Assembly (NCBI GenBank): GCA_033182465.1
Contig: CP137325.1
Location: forward strand, 186,001 to 250,000
DNA length: 64,000 bases
Reading direction: 5' to 3'
DNA from: Sanghuangporus weigelae
Taxonomy: Eukaryota; Basidiomycota; Agaricomycetes; Hymenochaetales; Hymenochaetaceae
The first letter of the stretch is position 1; each line of letters opens with the position of its first letter. The notes under the pieces were generated by a model that did no database searches, was not told the DNA's origin, and saw nothing but the letters and a program-made list of their open reading frames with translations. Below, piece after piece: positions 1 to 12,700 of this stretch. Position numbers and translations under genes: made by a program.

Positions 1-2
1 GT

Positions 3-980
3 ACAGAACGCGGCCTGCGGCGTCGGCCATCCCGCGTAAGCTTCACTCAAGATGCTAAGGGTCCCAATGATGTTAATGGCGGCAGGCAAGACCTTCCAAG
101 TCGTCGGAAGGTAGTAGTACAAACTATTTCTCCTTCCGACGACGCCCCGAGCAGCCATACTACATCCAGTCCTACGGCTGACAAACCCGATGACGAACTT
201 CTCAAGAAGGCGAAAGGGTTTATTGATGAGCTATATCAGCAAATCATAGCTCTAGACAATAAGTATAGCTGCTTCGAGTACCATCGGGAAAAAATGGTCT
301 TTTATCTCGCAGTACAACAGAAACATGAATATGTTTCCCGTCATATAAAAGATCTGAATAGATCAAAGGGCAGAGGGGCAACCCAAGCAGAAGATGAGGC
401 CATATCCAGAAAGTTACAGAAAGCGAAGGCGGAAATTGCAAGGGTAGACCTTGAAGTAAATCAAGCCATCGAAGACCTTCAACGGGCACATCGTGAACTC
501 GTCAAGCAGAAAGAGAAGGGCTTCGGTGTTGGCGGGATTATTAATGACAAGCCAAACGTCGATATTGAGGCGTTTTCCGAGAACATACTCAAGATCCTGT
601 CTATATGTGCTATACACAAAATGATAGACGTTCTCTCATACCTGAACAAAGCCGTCGAAGCACTGCATAAACTTTGCAATACATATAACGGGGAAGAAAT
701 TTCGAAGCTCAAAGAGGAATACAATCAACTCCTAAAGGATCGCAAACGACTACAACAGCGACAGCAGTCGGCCAGCGAACAAGCCTCCACCGCGACCACC
801 AAAAGCACAGCAAACCCAGACACATATCATTCAAATGTCGTAAAGTTATATCAAAGGGCGGAAAATATGAGATATCAGGAAAATGCGAATTCCCAGTTGC
901 GAATCTACAGGTATAATCTCACTGCCAAATTGGATCGCCAGATGGAGAAAACTGAGCGTCTCAGGAGGGAGGAAACTTGA
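3..980 (+). CDS. Coiled-coil protein of unknown family, copy 1 (5' end outside window)
   Basis: The frame is open from the left edge to a TGA at 978-980, giving about 325 residues. I do not recognise the family. It aligns along its length with three other copies in the window (about 33, 37.4 and 48.7 kb), which share the blocks ADKPDDE, FIDELYQ, DLQRAHRELVKQKEKGF, AFSENILK and YNLTAKLDRQMEKTERLRR. The composition (K/E/R/Q-rich, few Gly/Pro in the central 200 residues) suggests long helices or coiled coil. There is no signal peptide or membrane segment in the visible part. Relative to copies 3 and 4 it carries about 25 extra residues after VSRH (nt 343-420). By comparison with copy 3, only about the first 20-25 residues should be missing. 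It converges on HMG-A. The same gene pair is reproduced, inverted, in the distant array. Function unknown. Confidence 0.7.
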   Translation, partial: TERGLRRRPSRVSFTQDAKGPNDVNGGRQDLPSRRKVVVQTISPSDDAPSSHTTSSPTADKPDDELLKKAKGFIDELYQQIIALDNKYSCFEYHREKMVFYLAVQQKHEYVSRHIKDLNRSKGRGATQAEDEAISRKLQKAKAEIARVDLEVNQAIEDLQRAHRELVKQKEKGFGVGGIINDKPNVDIEAFSENILKILSICAIHKMIDVLSYLNKAVEALHKLCNTYNGEEISKLKEEYNQLLKDRKRLQQRQQSASEQASTATTKSTANPDTYHSNVVKLYQRAENMRYQENANSQLRIYRYNLTAKLDRQMEKTERLRREET

Positions 981-1880
981 AGCACCAGGGGATGCAAAAA
1001 TAGTAGTGTGTATTTCTGCGACTCCAATCATACCGTGACGGCGAGGATACTTGCTTCGCAAGTCCCAGTAGCAGTGCTGTTCCATGATATACGACGTCAC
1101 CGGTTTGTGTATGTTTTCACCAAAAAAACAAAATTATCGAATGAAATCCAATCTTACCGTATGAAATACTGATCGAGTACATTTCGTACCTGAACCATCT
1201 CAGAGGTTGCTTGCTACTTGCTAGTGCTCCCGTGAAAGAATGCCAGAATCAAAAGAGAATCTTGAGGACGGATGTCATATTCGTGTATCCATACATGTCT
1301 GTTCTATATACATTTCAAACTACAGAGCTAACAGCTTCCAAATCACAATCCAATCACTTACGATGCTTGAGGAACTCCAAGAGGAAACAAAAGAGGTAAG
1401 TTCTGGAAGCAGGAAAGAAACGGAAAAGGAACTGAAGGTTTGGGGAAGGGGGGAGAAAGACTAAATAAAACAGACATCGGAAGCTCCAGAAGAAAAACAC
1501 AGTAAGGAAGAAGGGCATAGCTGGTATAGTACCACCCAATTCCGCAGAAAGCAGGGGTAAAAACACAATTCTGGATCGAGAAACAACAATTGTAGGAAGA
1601 ACATCGATAAAAAAAAAGGGGTCGCATACGAACAGTCTGTTGAGACATATTGATACGTTCTGCATAAAAAAAGAAGGATAGAGGGAGGAAAAAGAGAAAT
1701 ATGCATAGTCCGAATTTTCTTGGCGGGATATTTGTGTTTACTGTCCATATTTCGCGATTTGTCTTCTCATATTATCAACAACGAGGAAAAATTCGAAGTC
1801 AGTACCCTCCTAATGTATACGAAGCAAAGAAAAAAAAGTTCACTGATTCCATATACATTTATTCCATACCATGTTGATTT
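981..1880. repeat. 3' intergenic flank between coiled-coil gene and HMG-A, copied in the array
   Basis: This is non-coding sequence between two convergent genes. Reverse-complemented, it aligns with 31.8-32.5 kb, 36.0-36.88 kb and 41.06-41.55 plus 47.97-48.23 kb. Shared stretches include the pyrimidine-rich block, the sequence around ATCCAGAATTGTG, and the ACATCCGTCTTCAGGATTCTC block. It probably contains both 3' UTRs and polyadenylation signals. It marks the donor segment of the duplications. Confidence 0.65.
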
Positions 1881-4800
1881 TTACCTCCTTCTTTCCTTCG
1901 TCCGCTGGTACGGCGATCCGCCCATCCCACCACCAGTAAGCGACGAACCGGAGGGGTAGCGATCAAGGACATACGTGACGTTTCCACCACCGCCAATACC
2001 GGAGGCAGGAACAGGCTCGCCGGGACTCTCGTGAACATGCATGGGATGCCTGGTTATATACCCCTGCGCGAACCCACCACCGACGTTGCTAGGATGACTA
2101 GTCCCATGGAACGGGCTCGGAACCGAACCTGGAGAAGGAGACGATTCGCCATAAGGGTATTGTAAGGGCGTGTGCGCTACACTGTGCGAGAGAGGAGGAG
2201 AGAACACAGATGTGCTTTGACTCTGACTTGCACATTGAGATGGACCTGGAGTGTGAGGTGTAAAAAGGCCTTGTTGCTGCTGTGAATTCTGACATTGAGA
2301 AGTGAAGGGACCCTCAATCGGACTGGGCGTGGACGTCGAGTTCGGGCCAGGTCCAAACGCAATGCCGTCCATCTCTCCGCCCGCACTTATACTCGGAGCA
2401 TACCTATCTTCCATCGAAGATCCACCGCTCATACCCTGTCCGACTAGATCATACGCATGCCAAGCACCGCTCTCCATGTCCGAGTACGGAGGATAAGCAT
2501 ACATAGGGGACGGAAACGCACTCGAACTCGTTTCGTCTGCCGCGAAACCCACGGTTTCATACACACCAGCACCAGGACTCTCACTCATTCCAGAACCGGG
2601 ACCGGGACGCGGGGTGAATGGCGACGCCGTACCCGCCCATCCAGTAAGAGACGAGTACGACGACAGGTGGGGGAGTGGGACTTGAGTCGACACCGCACCC
2701 GTACTCGCACCTGCATCCGAGCTTGGAGCAGTGCCGCCCCCAGCAGAAACCGACGCAGACGAAGGCGGGAAGAGCGATGTCACCGTCGTCGAACTCGAAC
2801 TTGAAGCTGAAGCTGCTGTCCCAGCAGAACTAGCCGTATGCTGCGAAGCGACGTCAACATCCATATCCATATTCGCGTTAACGTTGATGTCCATCCTTAC
2901 ATTCACACCACCTGGACTTCCATGTTCCCGACTCTGCACGTGGGCGGCAGCGGCGTGCGAGTAGAACGACGGCGAGGAAACAGGAGACATGAAGGCCGCT
3001 TCCGACTGCGCGTGCGTTTGCATCGGGAGCATCATCGGTGAAATCGTACTTTGCGCCTGCGACTGTCCATGTCCGTGCATCTGCGCGTGATGCAAGACCT
3101 GCTGATGAAACGACTGTGCGCGAGCATGCGCATATGGATGCGGACGGTGCAAAGGCGGTGAGAACTGTCCTGTTGCAGAAAACGGGGAGCCATGTCCAGC
3201 GTACGTCGGAGATGATGTAGCTGCAGATAACGGAGATGACAGTGCGGGCGACAGTGGGGGAGGCGAAGATTGCTGCTGGATATCGTAAAGTAAAGTAAAA
3301 TAATACAAACAGAAAACGTTAGCTCATTCATTCCTATACGCAAGAAAAAGATAAGAAATAACGAACGATACGGACCTCTTCCAATCCACGCTCAAAAGCG
3401 GGATACACGGGCCCAAATCCATAATGAACCGTTCCTGGCCCAGCACCAGGTCCAGAGACGGGGCTAACAGATCCAACACCAGCTCTAGCATCATGAAACC
3501 TCACGCCAAATTGCCTAGCACTCGCAGGGTTCGCAGAAGCAGCGCCCGACAAACCCGCAACAGTCACAGTATTCCTGCGCCCAGTGCGTACGGGACCGCC
3601 ACCTCTGCTCACAACATTGGCGCCTCGAGAGGGGAGAGGAATACGATTCTGCGCCGCTGGTATCACGCTCGAGATACGCGCTTGAACTGGAGCTTGAGTT
3701 TGAATATGCATAGGTACATGTTGTGCTCTCGCTTGGGTCTGAGCTTGAGAAAACGAATGCGATCGAGTATGCTGATGCGGAGTCGAAATCCCTATCCCTG
3801 CTCCAGCTGCCGAGGCAGAGGCAGAACCCGAAACAGATCCAGATCCAGATCCTCCAGAGCCGGAAGCAGATCCAGAAAGCGAGACTAGAGAGTCTCTACG
3901 CTGCTGACTCGCCGAACCAGTGAAGAACGCTCTCCCCAGTTCGAATTCGCTCGCTAGATCCTGTCCTTGTGCTTGGCTCGAACCGGTACTCGTACTCGCA
4001 TTCGTTGATTCCTGGCTCTCATTGAAGGTGGCTGTTGAAGTCCGAATAGCAGGAGCAACAATGGAGTCGGCGACGGGGCCAGAGGAGACAGGCAACGGCG
4101 AAGGAACAGCACTGCGCGAACCGCGCTCTCCAGCCGACTCTTGAGAAGCCTCCACGGACACAGACCGGCGGGCAATATCGGTCAACGGGACAGCAGCAAA
4201 GCGTACGTCAGACCCCGAGCCTGATCCTGAGCCCCTCTCTCTTCCCCTTTCACGATTCCGTTCTGTCTTCTCCTGGGTTTGATCGTGCTCCGAAGTCGAC
4301 GCTGCGGTGGCAAGATTCTGCGCTTCCTTGTTCTTTTTCGTCTCCCTGCTTTTCTTGCCGTCTTGATCTGCTTGATCTTTGTTTTCTTGGACTTGAGAAG
4401 CTGGACGTGCAGGGCTAGGTATCCGACTCTTGTGTGCTGCTTCCAGAAAAGCTACTGAGCCTTGGACTTGGATTTGCGTTGTACCAGCATCTTGTGCGCC
4501 AGCGGAACCCGAAGCATCTTTCCTCGCCTCCTGGTTCTGACTCTGCTCTATATCTTTCGGACCAGCTTCACCGCTCGTTTTCACAACCTCAGATCTCGGA
4601 CTTCCTTCCGTATTCGTAGAACTCTGCCGAGCCATCGCAGCACTCGTACTCGTAATCGTACTCGGATGCCTATCCTTATTCGCGCACGCATTGTCATCTT
4701 CCTCAATCTCCAAGCCTGTAATCGCCCAGGACGGAAGTGCCAGAGCGCTCGTACTCGTACTCGTCCTTGTTGCAGCTCTGGAATTCCTGGTTCTACCTCT

Positions 4801-6572
4801 TCTCGTAGCAGTTGGACTTGACTTAAGACTCGGACTTGCCCCAAGCCCGGGACCAGGACCAAGACTTGCGTCAGGATTCGTATCCGCACTCGCGCTCGTA
4901 CTTGTCCCGACGCCAGTCTTGTCCTTTCCTTTCCCCCCTCCCCCCTCCCTTTCTCTGTCCTTTTCTCGTTCTTTATCTCGATCTCGGTCTTTCCTCCTCC
5001 TACTCCCCTCTCCTCCACCGCCACCACCACCTCCGTCTTTCCCAGACCCACCACCTCGATACTTCCCAGTGGCGACAGCGCCTCCCCAATCGTCTCCCCC
5101 GCCACCTCCGCCCATAGCAGCAGAGGCACTCCAGGGTACACTCCCCATCGTACTGCCTCCGCCCCCACCTCCGGTCCAAAATGCACCCCCACTCCCCGGG
5201 CCGCTAGCATTCTCAGGACGGAACCGCCAATCGGGGTACTTCGCACGATGTTCCGCCTGTGCTGCACGCGCCCGACTCTCCCACACCGCACGCTCCGCAG
5301 CGGGGAGCGCTCGCCAGAGCTGGCCTGCGAGTTTGCTGAGGGAGGTCGAGGGTGTCGTCGGTCCTCCCCCTCCCCCTCCTAAACCACTCAGTTCCGAGCC
5401 AGCTTTGCCTCCGCGTTTGCCACTTGCGAGCAGGGAAGGCGAGGAGCTCGGCTCGATGGTGATGACGCTCCCCGGCCCGAGCGCGCTCACTCCGCCCGTC
5501 GTCACGCCCGCAGCTCCACCAGCGGAAGCAGCAGACGACTGCGCGTCCAGGCGCTGGCTCCGTACGAAGGACGCTCGGAAGAGGATGAACGCATTCGGCG
5601 GACGAGGGATGTACGATGGCGGGCGCAGGGGTTTCGTTCGTCCTCCTCCGCCTTGAGCTTGGATCCCCAGGCGGAATGGACCGGATGAAGGCTCACGCTG
5701 CTCGTCGAGAGCGAGGGACAAGGAGGGAGACGTCGCCGATGTGGTCGTCGAGTCTGGGCCAAATGAAGGTGACGGGGCTGTAGGTGGAGAGGGTGAGCCT
5801 ACGTCTGCATTGGATGGGCTTGGCGGTTCGATGCCGACGCCTACCCCCGCACTTGCGCCCATCCTGTCTGCACCCGCTCCTGCACCCATGCCAGATCCGA
5901 AACCCGCTCCCGTCGGGCTGTGCGCATGGAACTGCCGGTGCGCGTGGAAACCAGGTGGGTACGAAGGGAGGCCTGGTGATGCGCTTGAAGGCGCGTCAAA
6001 CGCGTGTCCTGCTTGAACAGGACCTGGAGACGCGGACGGGGATGATGCGCTGAATGTGGAGGGCGTGATGGTCGATGCGAACGTGTATTGCATGCCTCCG
6101 CCTCCGATCTGCGCGCCCTGCGCGTTCGCGTCGCTTCCAGCTCCTGTCGTCGCCGCGTTCTCTTCTCTATCCACACCAGTATCATTCTGCGCGTCTTCAT
6201 GCTCTGAAAAAGTAGCAGGAGGCGCCTCAACGAGCGGCGGGAGGTCATCTGAGTCGCGTGCCGCAGTCCAAGTCGCGAAGTCGCGAGAGAAGCACACGCG
6301 CATACATCGTGTCCGAATCACACATCAAAAGGCCACAGGAATTTGTCCAATCAGACACAAAACAAAAGTGTAAAAAATACTCGCAACTGACCGTCATCGT
6401 CTTCATCGAGAGCGTCCGTTGGAGTGAAGATGGACACGGATTTGGGCGGCATGAGGCCTGGAGGAGACTGTGGACAGGGGTAGGCTAGTGCGTAGTGCTG
6501 GTCAGCAGTAGTGTACAAGGGAAAGTTGATAGAATTGAATGTGCTGAGGAGGATGGGGGCGGGCATAGGCAT
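1881..6572 (-). CDS. HMG-A: MATA_HMG-type transcription factor with an interrupted HMG box
   Basis: Predicted exons are 6572-6392, 6248-3376 and 3275-1881, with GT-AG introns at 6391-6249 and 3375-3276 placed by frame. The product is about 1,480 residues. The N-terminal half of the box (residues about 265-295) has the motif PRPPNAFILFR. After about 65 residues of Gly/Ser/Ala/Pro-rich insert, the box resumes at about residue 361 with SLSKLAGQLWRALP and ends with AEHRAKYPDWRFRP. These are typical of the fungal MATA_HMG/STE11 class, which binds DNA in the nucleus. The rest is low complexity: Gly runs, a basic RRRKDRDRDKEREKDRER stretch just after the box, Ser/Ala/Gln-rich regions, and a Pro/Ser/Gly/Gln C-terminal tail likely to be a transactivation region. 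The start at 6572 gives MPMPAPILL and reads directly into the first splice. The tail, from about nt 3036 onward, is duplicated at 30.9 and 34.3 kb. Target genes are unknown; fungal relatives often act in mating or development. Confidence 0.85.
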
Positions 6573-6642
6573 CGAGCAAGGACGAGGACGAGGAGAAGAG
6601 GACTTGTAGACTCGAAGTCGCCGTCTGAGTCGTATCTACTCT

Positions 6643-6740
6643 GCTCGTCGTCGTCGTCGTCGTCGTCGTCGTCTGCTTCGTCTGCTTCGTCGTCGTAGTC
6701 ACTGAATTCTTCGTCGTCGTCGTCGTCGTCGTCTTCGTCG
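6643..6740. repeat. Trinucleotide (TCG)n tract upstream of HMG-A
   Basis: Two runs of TCG/CGT triplets are separated by a short unique stretch, directly 5' of the HMG-A start codon and probably in its 5' UTR or promoter. This is a simple-sequence repeat likely to vary in length between strains. Confidence 0.8.
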
Positions 6741-9700
6741 CTTATATCACTACGGTGTTCTTGTCGTTGTTGCGCTGGATATAGGACGGGGCGAGAAGAA
6801 AAGTTACAACAAGGGACGCCAGAAAGGGATAATATAATAATAAATACACACAGTCGGGGGTAGAGTGTATCTTCCTTTTATGGCAATTCAGTCCCGGATA
6901 CCCGGAGTCTTCTCTCCCGTATGCGTGACATATCTTCTTATTGTTGCAACTGTGACATTTGGTGACACTACGCTTGAAGTTGAAAGGAACGTCCTTACAA
7001 GTCTATATTATCAATGCCTGCCAGTGCTCTCCCTCGATCTTCTCCTCGCCTACCTTAGCGTTGTGTACAGGTCTGTCTTCTCGTCGCCGTGCTCTACCTA
7101 CTTCTGCTTATGACGCGTGTCCCTTTGTGATGCCGACTGTCTTATGGCTTTATTTGGCGTCGGAGCTTGAACGCACACCAGTTCACCCGCTTCGGTCCGG
7201 AGGCTTTTCCCCACTCAGCTCATCATCCCTTCACTCACAACGACTGAACATCCCATTCGTCCTATCCAGTACAGCTTGACGACCGGAAGTCAAGCACTCT
7301 TCTTCTCCGTATCCAGCTCCACCTTGCTCTCGTGACGATAGATCCAGCACGATACCCGCGTCGATAAATGGCGATAAAATGAAAATGCTATGCAAAAGAG
7401 GTTCACAACTGACCCGGGATTCGTAAAGCGCCTGTCATTTTCTCTCCTTATCCGACTTCATCATCTTCGTTTATTTATTTAGTTTGGCCCCCCTATCGAA
7501 CAGGCTATCCGTCCAACAACAGTGAACTCCGCTCTCGCGCGTGAAGGAATCACGGACCGAGTACTTCAACATTTCAATGTTAGTTCCGATTCACAGTTCT
7601 AGTGGTCCGATGTGAGTACTCCTGCTGGAAATGGATATTCATGACGCCAAAGAGAAACGCATGCTGCGGCAGAAGAACTCCACAAGACCACACACACCTC
7701 AGAGTCGATTCCATCTGTAGTAACGCCGGTCCGGTAGGCTGTGCAGCTTTTTCTCTTGTCTGCAACACATCATCTTTACTTCTTCTCCTCATCTCTTTAT
7801 CGTCACCATCTATCCAATCGACGCTCGTTTGTCTGTTGTTCGACCTGGGGTATTTGAATTCGTAGAAGCAGTATGATCAGAGCACCCAGACATGTGTATG
7901 CTATCATTACATAATCCGTTCGAACTTCAACCACACCTGCTTTGCTTTTGATTCACATGGGTGTAGAGATCAGCTTTTGTGAGCTGAGACTGATCATTGC
8001 GCATACAGACGTCGACGTAATGTCCAAGATATACTACGTTTCTGTAACTCGATCTATGCCAAACCTTAATCAGGAAAACACGTATAGTCTCTCTACTTTG
8101 TTCATAATCATCCTCGGCTCCGTCTTATGATAAATATTTCTTTTTGTACCCGCGAAAATAAGGCGATAAATATATCGCAAGCAAGGTACAGAAGAGACAA
8201 AGGGAACTCAATATACGATTTACGCACGAAAGTCCGATCTTTCCGCTCGTCGATACACGCGTTCTTCTCCAGGAGGCGTACGCACAGTTTTATTCCTTAC
8301 ATAAAATGATGCCTGCAGAGATGGGAAATTACTATGAAAAGCTTATTGATACCACTGAGATACCATTGATACTATTGTAGATCGAGGATCACGGAAAAAC
8401 TCCCACTTCTTCGAGCATTCTCTTTGAGCTTCTTCTTGGCGTGCGTCGGCGACGGGCACTCAAACCCAAACCTATCTCTGTCTCGAGGGACGGCCCCGAG
8501 GCTGATCTCACACACATCATCTCCGACGCTAAACGCGGAACAATGGGATGGGATTGTCGTATCGTATCCTTTCTTGCGCAGTTCTAAGTTCCAGTTGTGC
8601 GCAAGCTAGCTACTAAGCTTAGAATAATCAGAATAATAGAATTCTGACCGTTTCCACCTTTCTCGGACACCGACGATGAAACAAGACGTATAGCATATAT
8701 AGAATCATCTCGCTCGCCGTTAAACGTGCAACCCGCCTAATAAATGTCAAATAACAATGAAACAGAACCACACATCCACCCATACACTTTAGAAAAAAAT
8801 GTCAAACCAATCGAATTTCACCACCCGCGGTTCTTCCGAAAAGGAAAGGAAAGAAGCACACCGGGCTCCGCCCAAGTTCGGTAAGCTGAAAGAGCCCTAC
8901 TGGTGGAGGAATTTACCCGCTCGCTGTTACACGTGTTGTTTTCCCCCGGGTCGACCAGGACCAATCGCACCCTCGGTGCAGTCCACGCTGTTTTAGGAGA
9001 TGAATTCTGATGAGAAGCGAGAAGTGAGAACAGAAGGGCCTTATTTAGAATATGTCTGAGAGCGAGTCGTTCGCGTCCCCCCATTTAGCTCTGATGGTGG
9101 CTTGCTGTAACGCCTAGAATATTGAAAAAAGAACAATCAGTCAGATCAGATCAATGAAGACGAGGAACGAAGCCAGCCCAACTTCAGCAGCACCCAACCA
9201 TCTTACAATTGTGCAATCTCAACGGAGAGGGGCGAAACGCCTGCTGTTTGCGGAAGCAGCAACGCAAACTCAAGTCCACATCTCCAAAGCGAAAAAGGGG
9301 GCCAAGAACCTGCACAAGTCGACAGGTCTATCCAGATCAGCAATAGCGTCCGCCTCGAGACTCCAGGTCCCAATCCACACACACGTACACACCACTCAAT
9401 CTCCGCGGAAGTCGCAAACATCCTTCCTACACCCCTGGTCTAAAGCGGCCGAAGAGCCCGCTCGCTGTTACACGAGGCCGAGCTGCCGGCCTTGCCTTGC
9501 TCGGTCGCGAAAACTTCGTCGAGAGTCTATTCATATGTATTTGCGTGATTCGCAGGGCGTTTTTATTATCAGCGGTGAGAAAGTTTCCCATAAATCCAGA
9601 AGCATATCCCGTCTAGGTGTCGTCTTTTCCGAAGTAGGCCTCGAATATCCCTAGCCCTCTGAGAGAAACTTGAAACCAAGGACCCCGAGTTTCATAACGA

Positions 9701-12700
9701 AGTAACCCTGGAGTTTGATCACAGATGTCTCTTTCTCAAGGCGTACTTACCATCCAAAAGATTCACAACGAAACAACCTTGGCGGCGCATGGTTCATAAG
9801 ATCTGCGTCAGCTATTCGTGGACAGAGAGTTATTAGTGAGAGAAAGTCGAGATAAACTTAGTAAAAAGGGACAACGTCGGACAATGATCATCGAGAGCCA
9901 TCGACTCGGAAACGGAACTGACTCATTCATCGACCGAGTCGCGCACTTTTCACCGGTCTTGGTAGTCTCAAGGGAAAGTATATGTGCGACTTTCCCATCT
10001 GTTTGATCTGCAGCTAAATTCGATTTCAGTACTCAAACGCCACTGAGGAAATTCTCGAATGACAGGGAATACACTCACCCTGATATCGACTAAACACTCC
10101 GTCCTAATTGTCCTTCAACTCCAGCACGCACTTCTTTAGAATGAAGTAGAACCTGATTTCGAAGGAAGAGACCAGTTTAGACGAGATGTATGGTCAAATC
10201 GACTTGCAAATTAAGTCGCGAGTTCGCGAAGCAAAAGTGCGCCGCCATCGTTCGCAATGCTCCCGAGAGAGAAAATGAATCCAATGGAAGTGACATTACC
10301 GACTTGCATAAGCTTCTTTCTCCCTGTTTTGCACCGTGCGGCGCAAATAGATGCGCGAAAGAAGTGGCCCATCAAATAACGAAGAAAGCGCATCGATCCA
10401 ATCCTGAACTACGAAATGCAGATAGCGCAAAAGGTATTTGAAATGAGCTGAAATGGAACTTGCGTGAGAAAGAGTTTTATTACTCACCATCCGTCGGTCT
10501 AGCCATTAGGATTCATAGAAATAGTTGGACGATGAATGATGAAGTTAATATATATCCCGATCATCGGAAAGTTTACCATTAACAATGTTAGCATGACTAG
10601 CGACAGTGTCAGTATGCAACATCAAAAACACCGAGAAGTGTGCGAATCGCAAGAAGATGCGAAAATCTTGCCATCGGTAGGTTAGTTACAGGCCATTGGT
10701 TGAACAAGATGGTACGAAACCGATTCTGAATCTGAACGATGTAGAAGAAAAAGAAGACACACACGAGTCATCGAAATTTGCTCCCCACATAGCGCAAAGA
10801 AAGCTTTCTCGACTCGTTTTGGTGCTTAGATCCTAGCAGGCGAACAATGAAGTCGTTATGATTCAACGACAGACCTGGCACTAGACAAGACCACATCTAG
10901 CTCGGCCAAATGTTCATGGCAGCGGTAGACTTCAAGTCTGTGATTATTGAACACGAATGAGGTATGTGCATCTAAATTATGAGACACGACAGTCGACAGA
11001 AAGAACCGTGAGTCGAAGGTTATTTGCCGCCGATCGATCCTTGAGTGTTTGCTTAGTCATCAGATTTGGCCAAACAACACGTAAATAGTTCGAATCGAAA
11101 GAAAGTTGACGAACTTGAAATGGTTTCAAGTTCCTCCTCCTCAGCATCCTCGCCTTGAGTCCCTAACCTGTTGAGTAGTGTGATTCCTCGTGATATATTC
11201 CTGCCCGCAAACTCACGGAGAAAATGCATTGTCTTTGGTGGCCGGCGCAGCTTGTCTAAGTGCTAACCATATTCGCTAGTGAGAAGTGAACAGAAAGCCA
11301 ATTCAACCTCAACACCAATTTGCGTATAAGGTAAGCACTTTTTACGTGTTTTCCCTTCTCTATTCGTTAACTTCACTATGTTTTTCTCTACATGCTACTC
11401 CTATGACATAAAAACATCAAGTTTCCCATCGAATCTATTTTAGAGAAGGTATCTCAGACAGAACTCCTCAACATCCCTCTTTCGGCAATTCCAAACTCTC
11501 TTGCACTTCCCGCCAAGTGGAAATTTCTACGCGGCTTCCTTATTACGAGTGATAGAAATCTCGGACCAAAAGGCTCCATTTGTTTGAGCCCAACCTGCCT
11601 ATTCGCGGCAACTGTTCTTATTGTCTCCCGATTCTCGGACAATAACAGTGACCTAGCCGTGCGAGCTTAATGCTTAATCCTGAACTGGACTTTTCGGAAC
11701 GAAACTGTGGCGATGAGCGAGCTCGCTAACTGTAATACACGACTCCTGAAAACCTTGCTTGTCCCAACTCTGTTTTGCGCTTTCGAAACCCTCAGAAGTT
11801 GTCTTCAATTGTCCACCTTGGATCCGTAAACTTCTACGACTGCTTCCGGCCGAGCTCATCTCTTATACCCTATCAGCGGGCCTCACTACTTCTAACTATT
11901 GTTTAATCAGTGACTACGGACGGCGGGACCTGACAACAGTTTCTACATCATCCTTGAAACGCCTGCTCATGCCTTTGTTTCCCTCAGTCCGACACTGACT
12001 GCTAACAACCAGAAATTGATCTGGCCTCGCGGATCATCAGCGCCTTTTGTCTCAATGTCAGCAGTCGCTATTGAGACTATCTGCCTGAACTGTTAGTCCA
12101 AGTCATCTGTGCCTCAAGCGAGGCCTGTCGAAAGGCTCAGCATTGCGTCTCTTCTCCGGTACCGCACCGCATCACCTACGTCTCTTACACTTCTCGGCTT
12201 CTACATTTGGCTCTCTTGAGTGTCCTTTATCTTCACGATCAAGAGTCTTCAAGCGCTCGTGTAGAGTATTATTCTGACCAGTCACGGCATCTTCTCCACA
12301 GGCCAGCATGCCAAATCCTCCCGTTCACATTTACAGGTTATGAATAAATTTCTTAGCCCGGTAAGCCTGCGTTCATTTCTTCTCTATTCGTACACGTTTC
12401 TGGATCCCAAAACGAGACACCAGGACCAAGAGCACATTCATATAGTGATATTCATACACGCCTTCAAGTTGGTCTAAGTATGATTATGGTAACATTATAG
12501 CTAATTCATGTATGTATCCTCATTCTTCTATCTGAACGTTTCTCTCCTGTAAGTCAGGATTTGGCGGAACGTATAACATCTCATTTGCAAAGAATAAGTA
12601 ACACATGTACATTTCAAAAAAGATGAATATAGCATAATAAAATAAAATAAAACATTTGGCCACGTCACTAAAGCGTGGGAAATAGTTTACACGTGTACAT

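Noticed and set aside
4691-5656. Long open frame on the plus strand antisense to HMG-A
   Set aside because: It is the complement of the Gly/Ser-rich HMG-A coding sequence, has low-complexity Leu/Pro composition and lacks any motif.
9154-9654. 166-codon open frame in the gene-poor interval
   Set aside because: No recognisable domain, no splice-consistent extension and atypical composition; length is within chance for this base composition.
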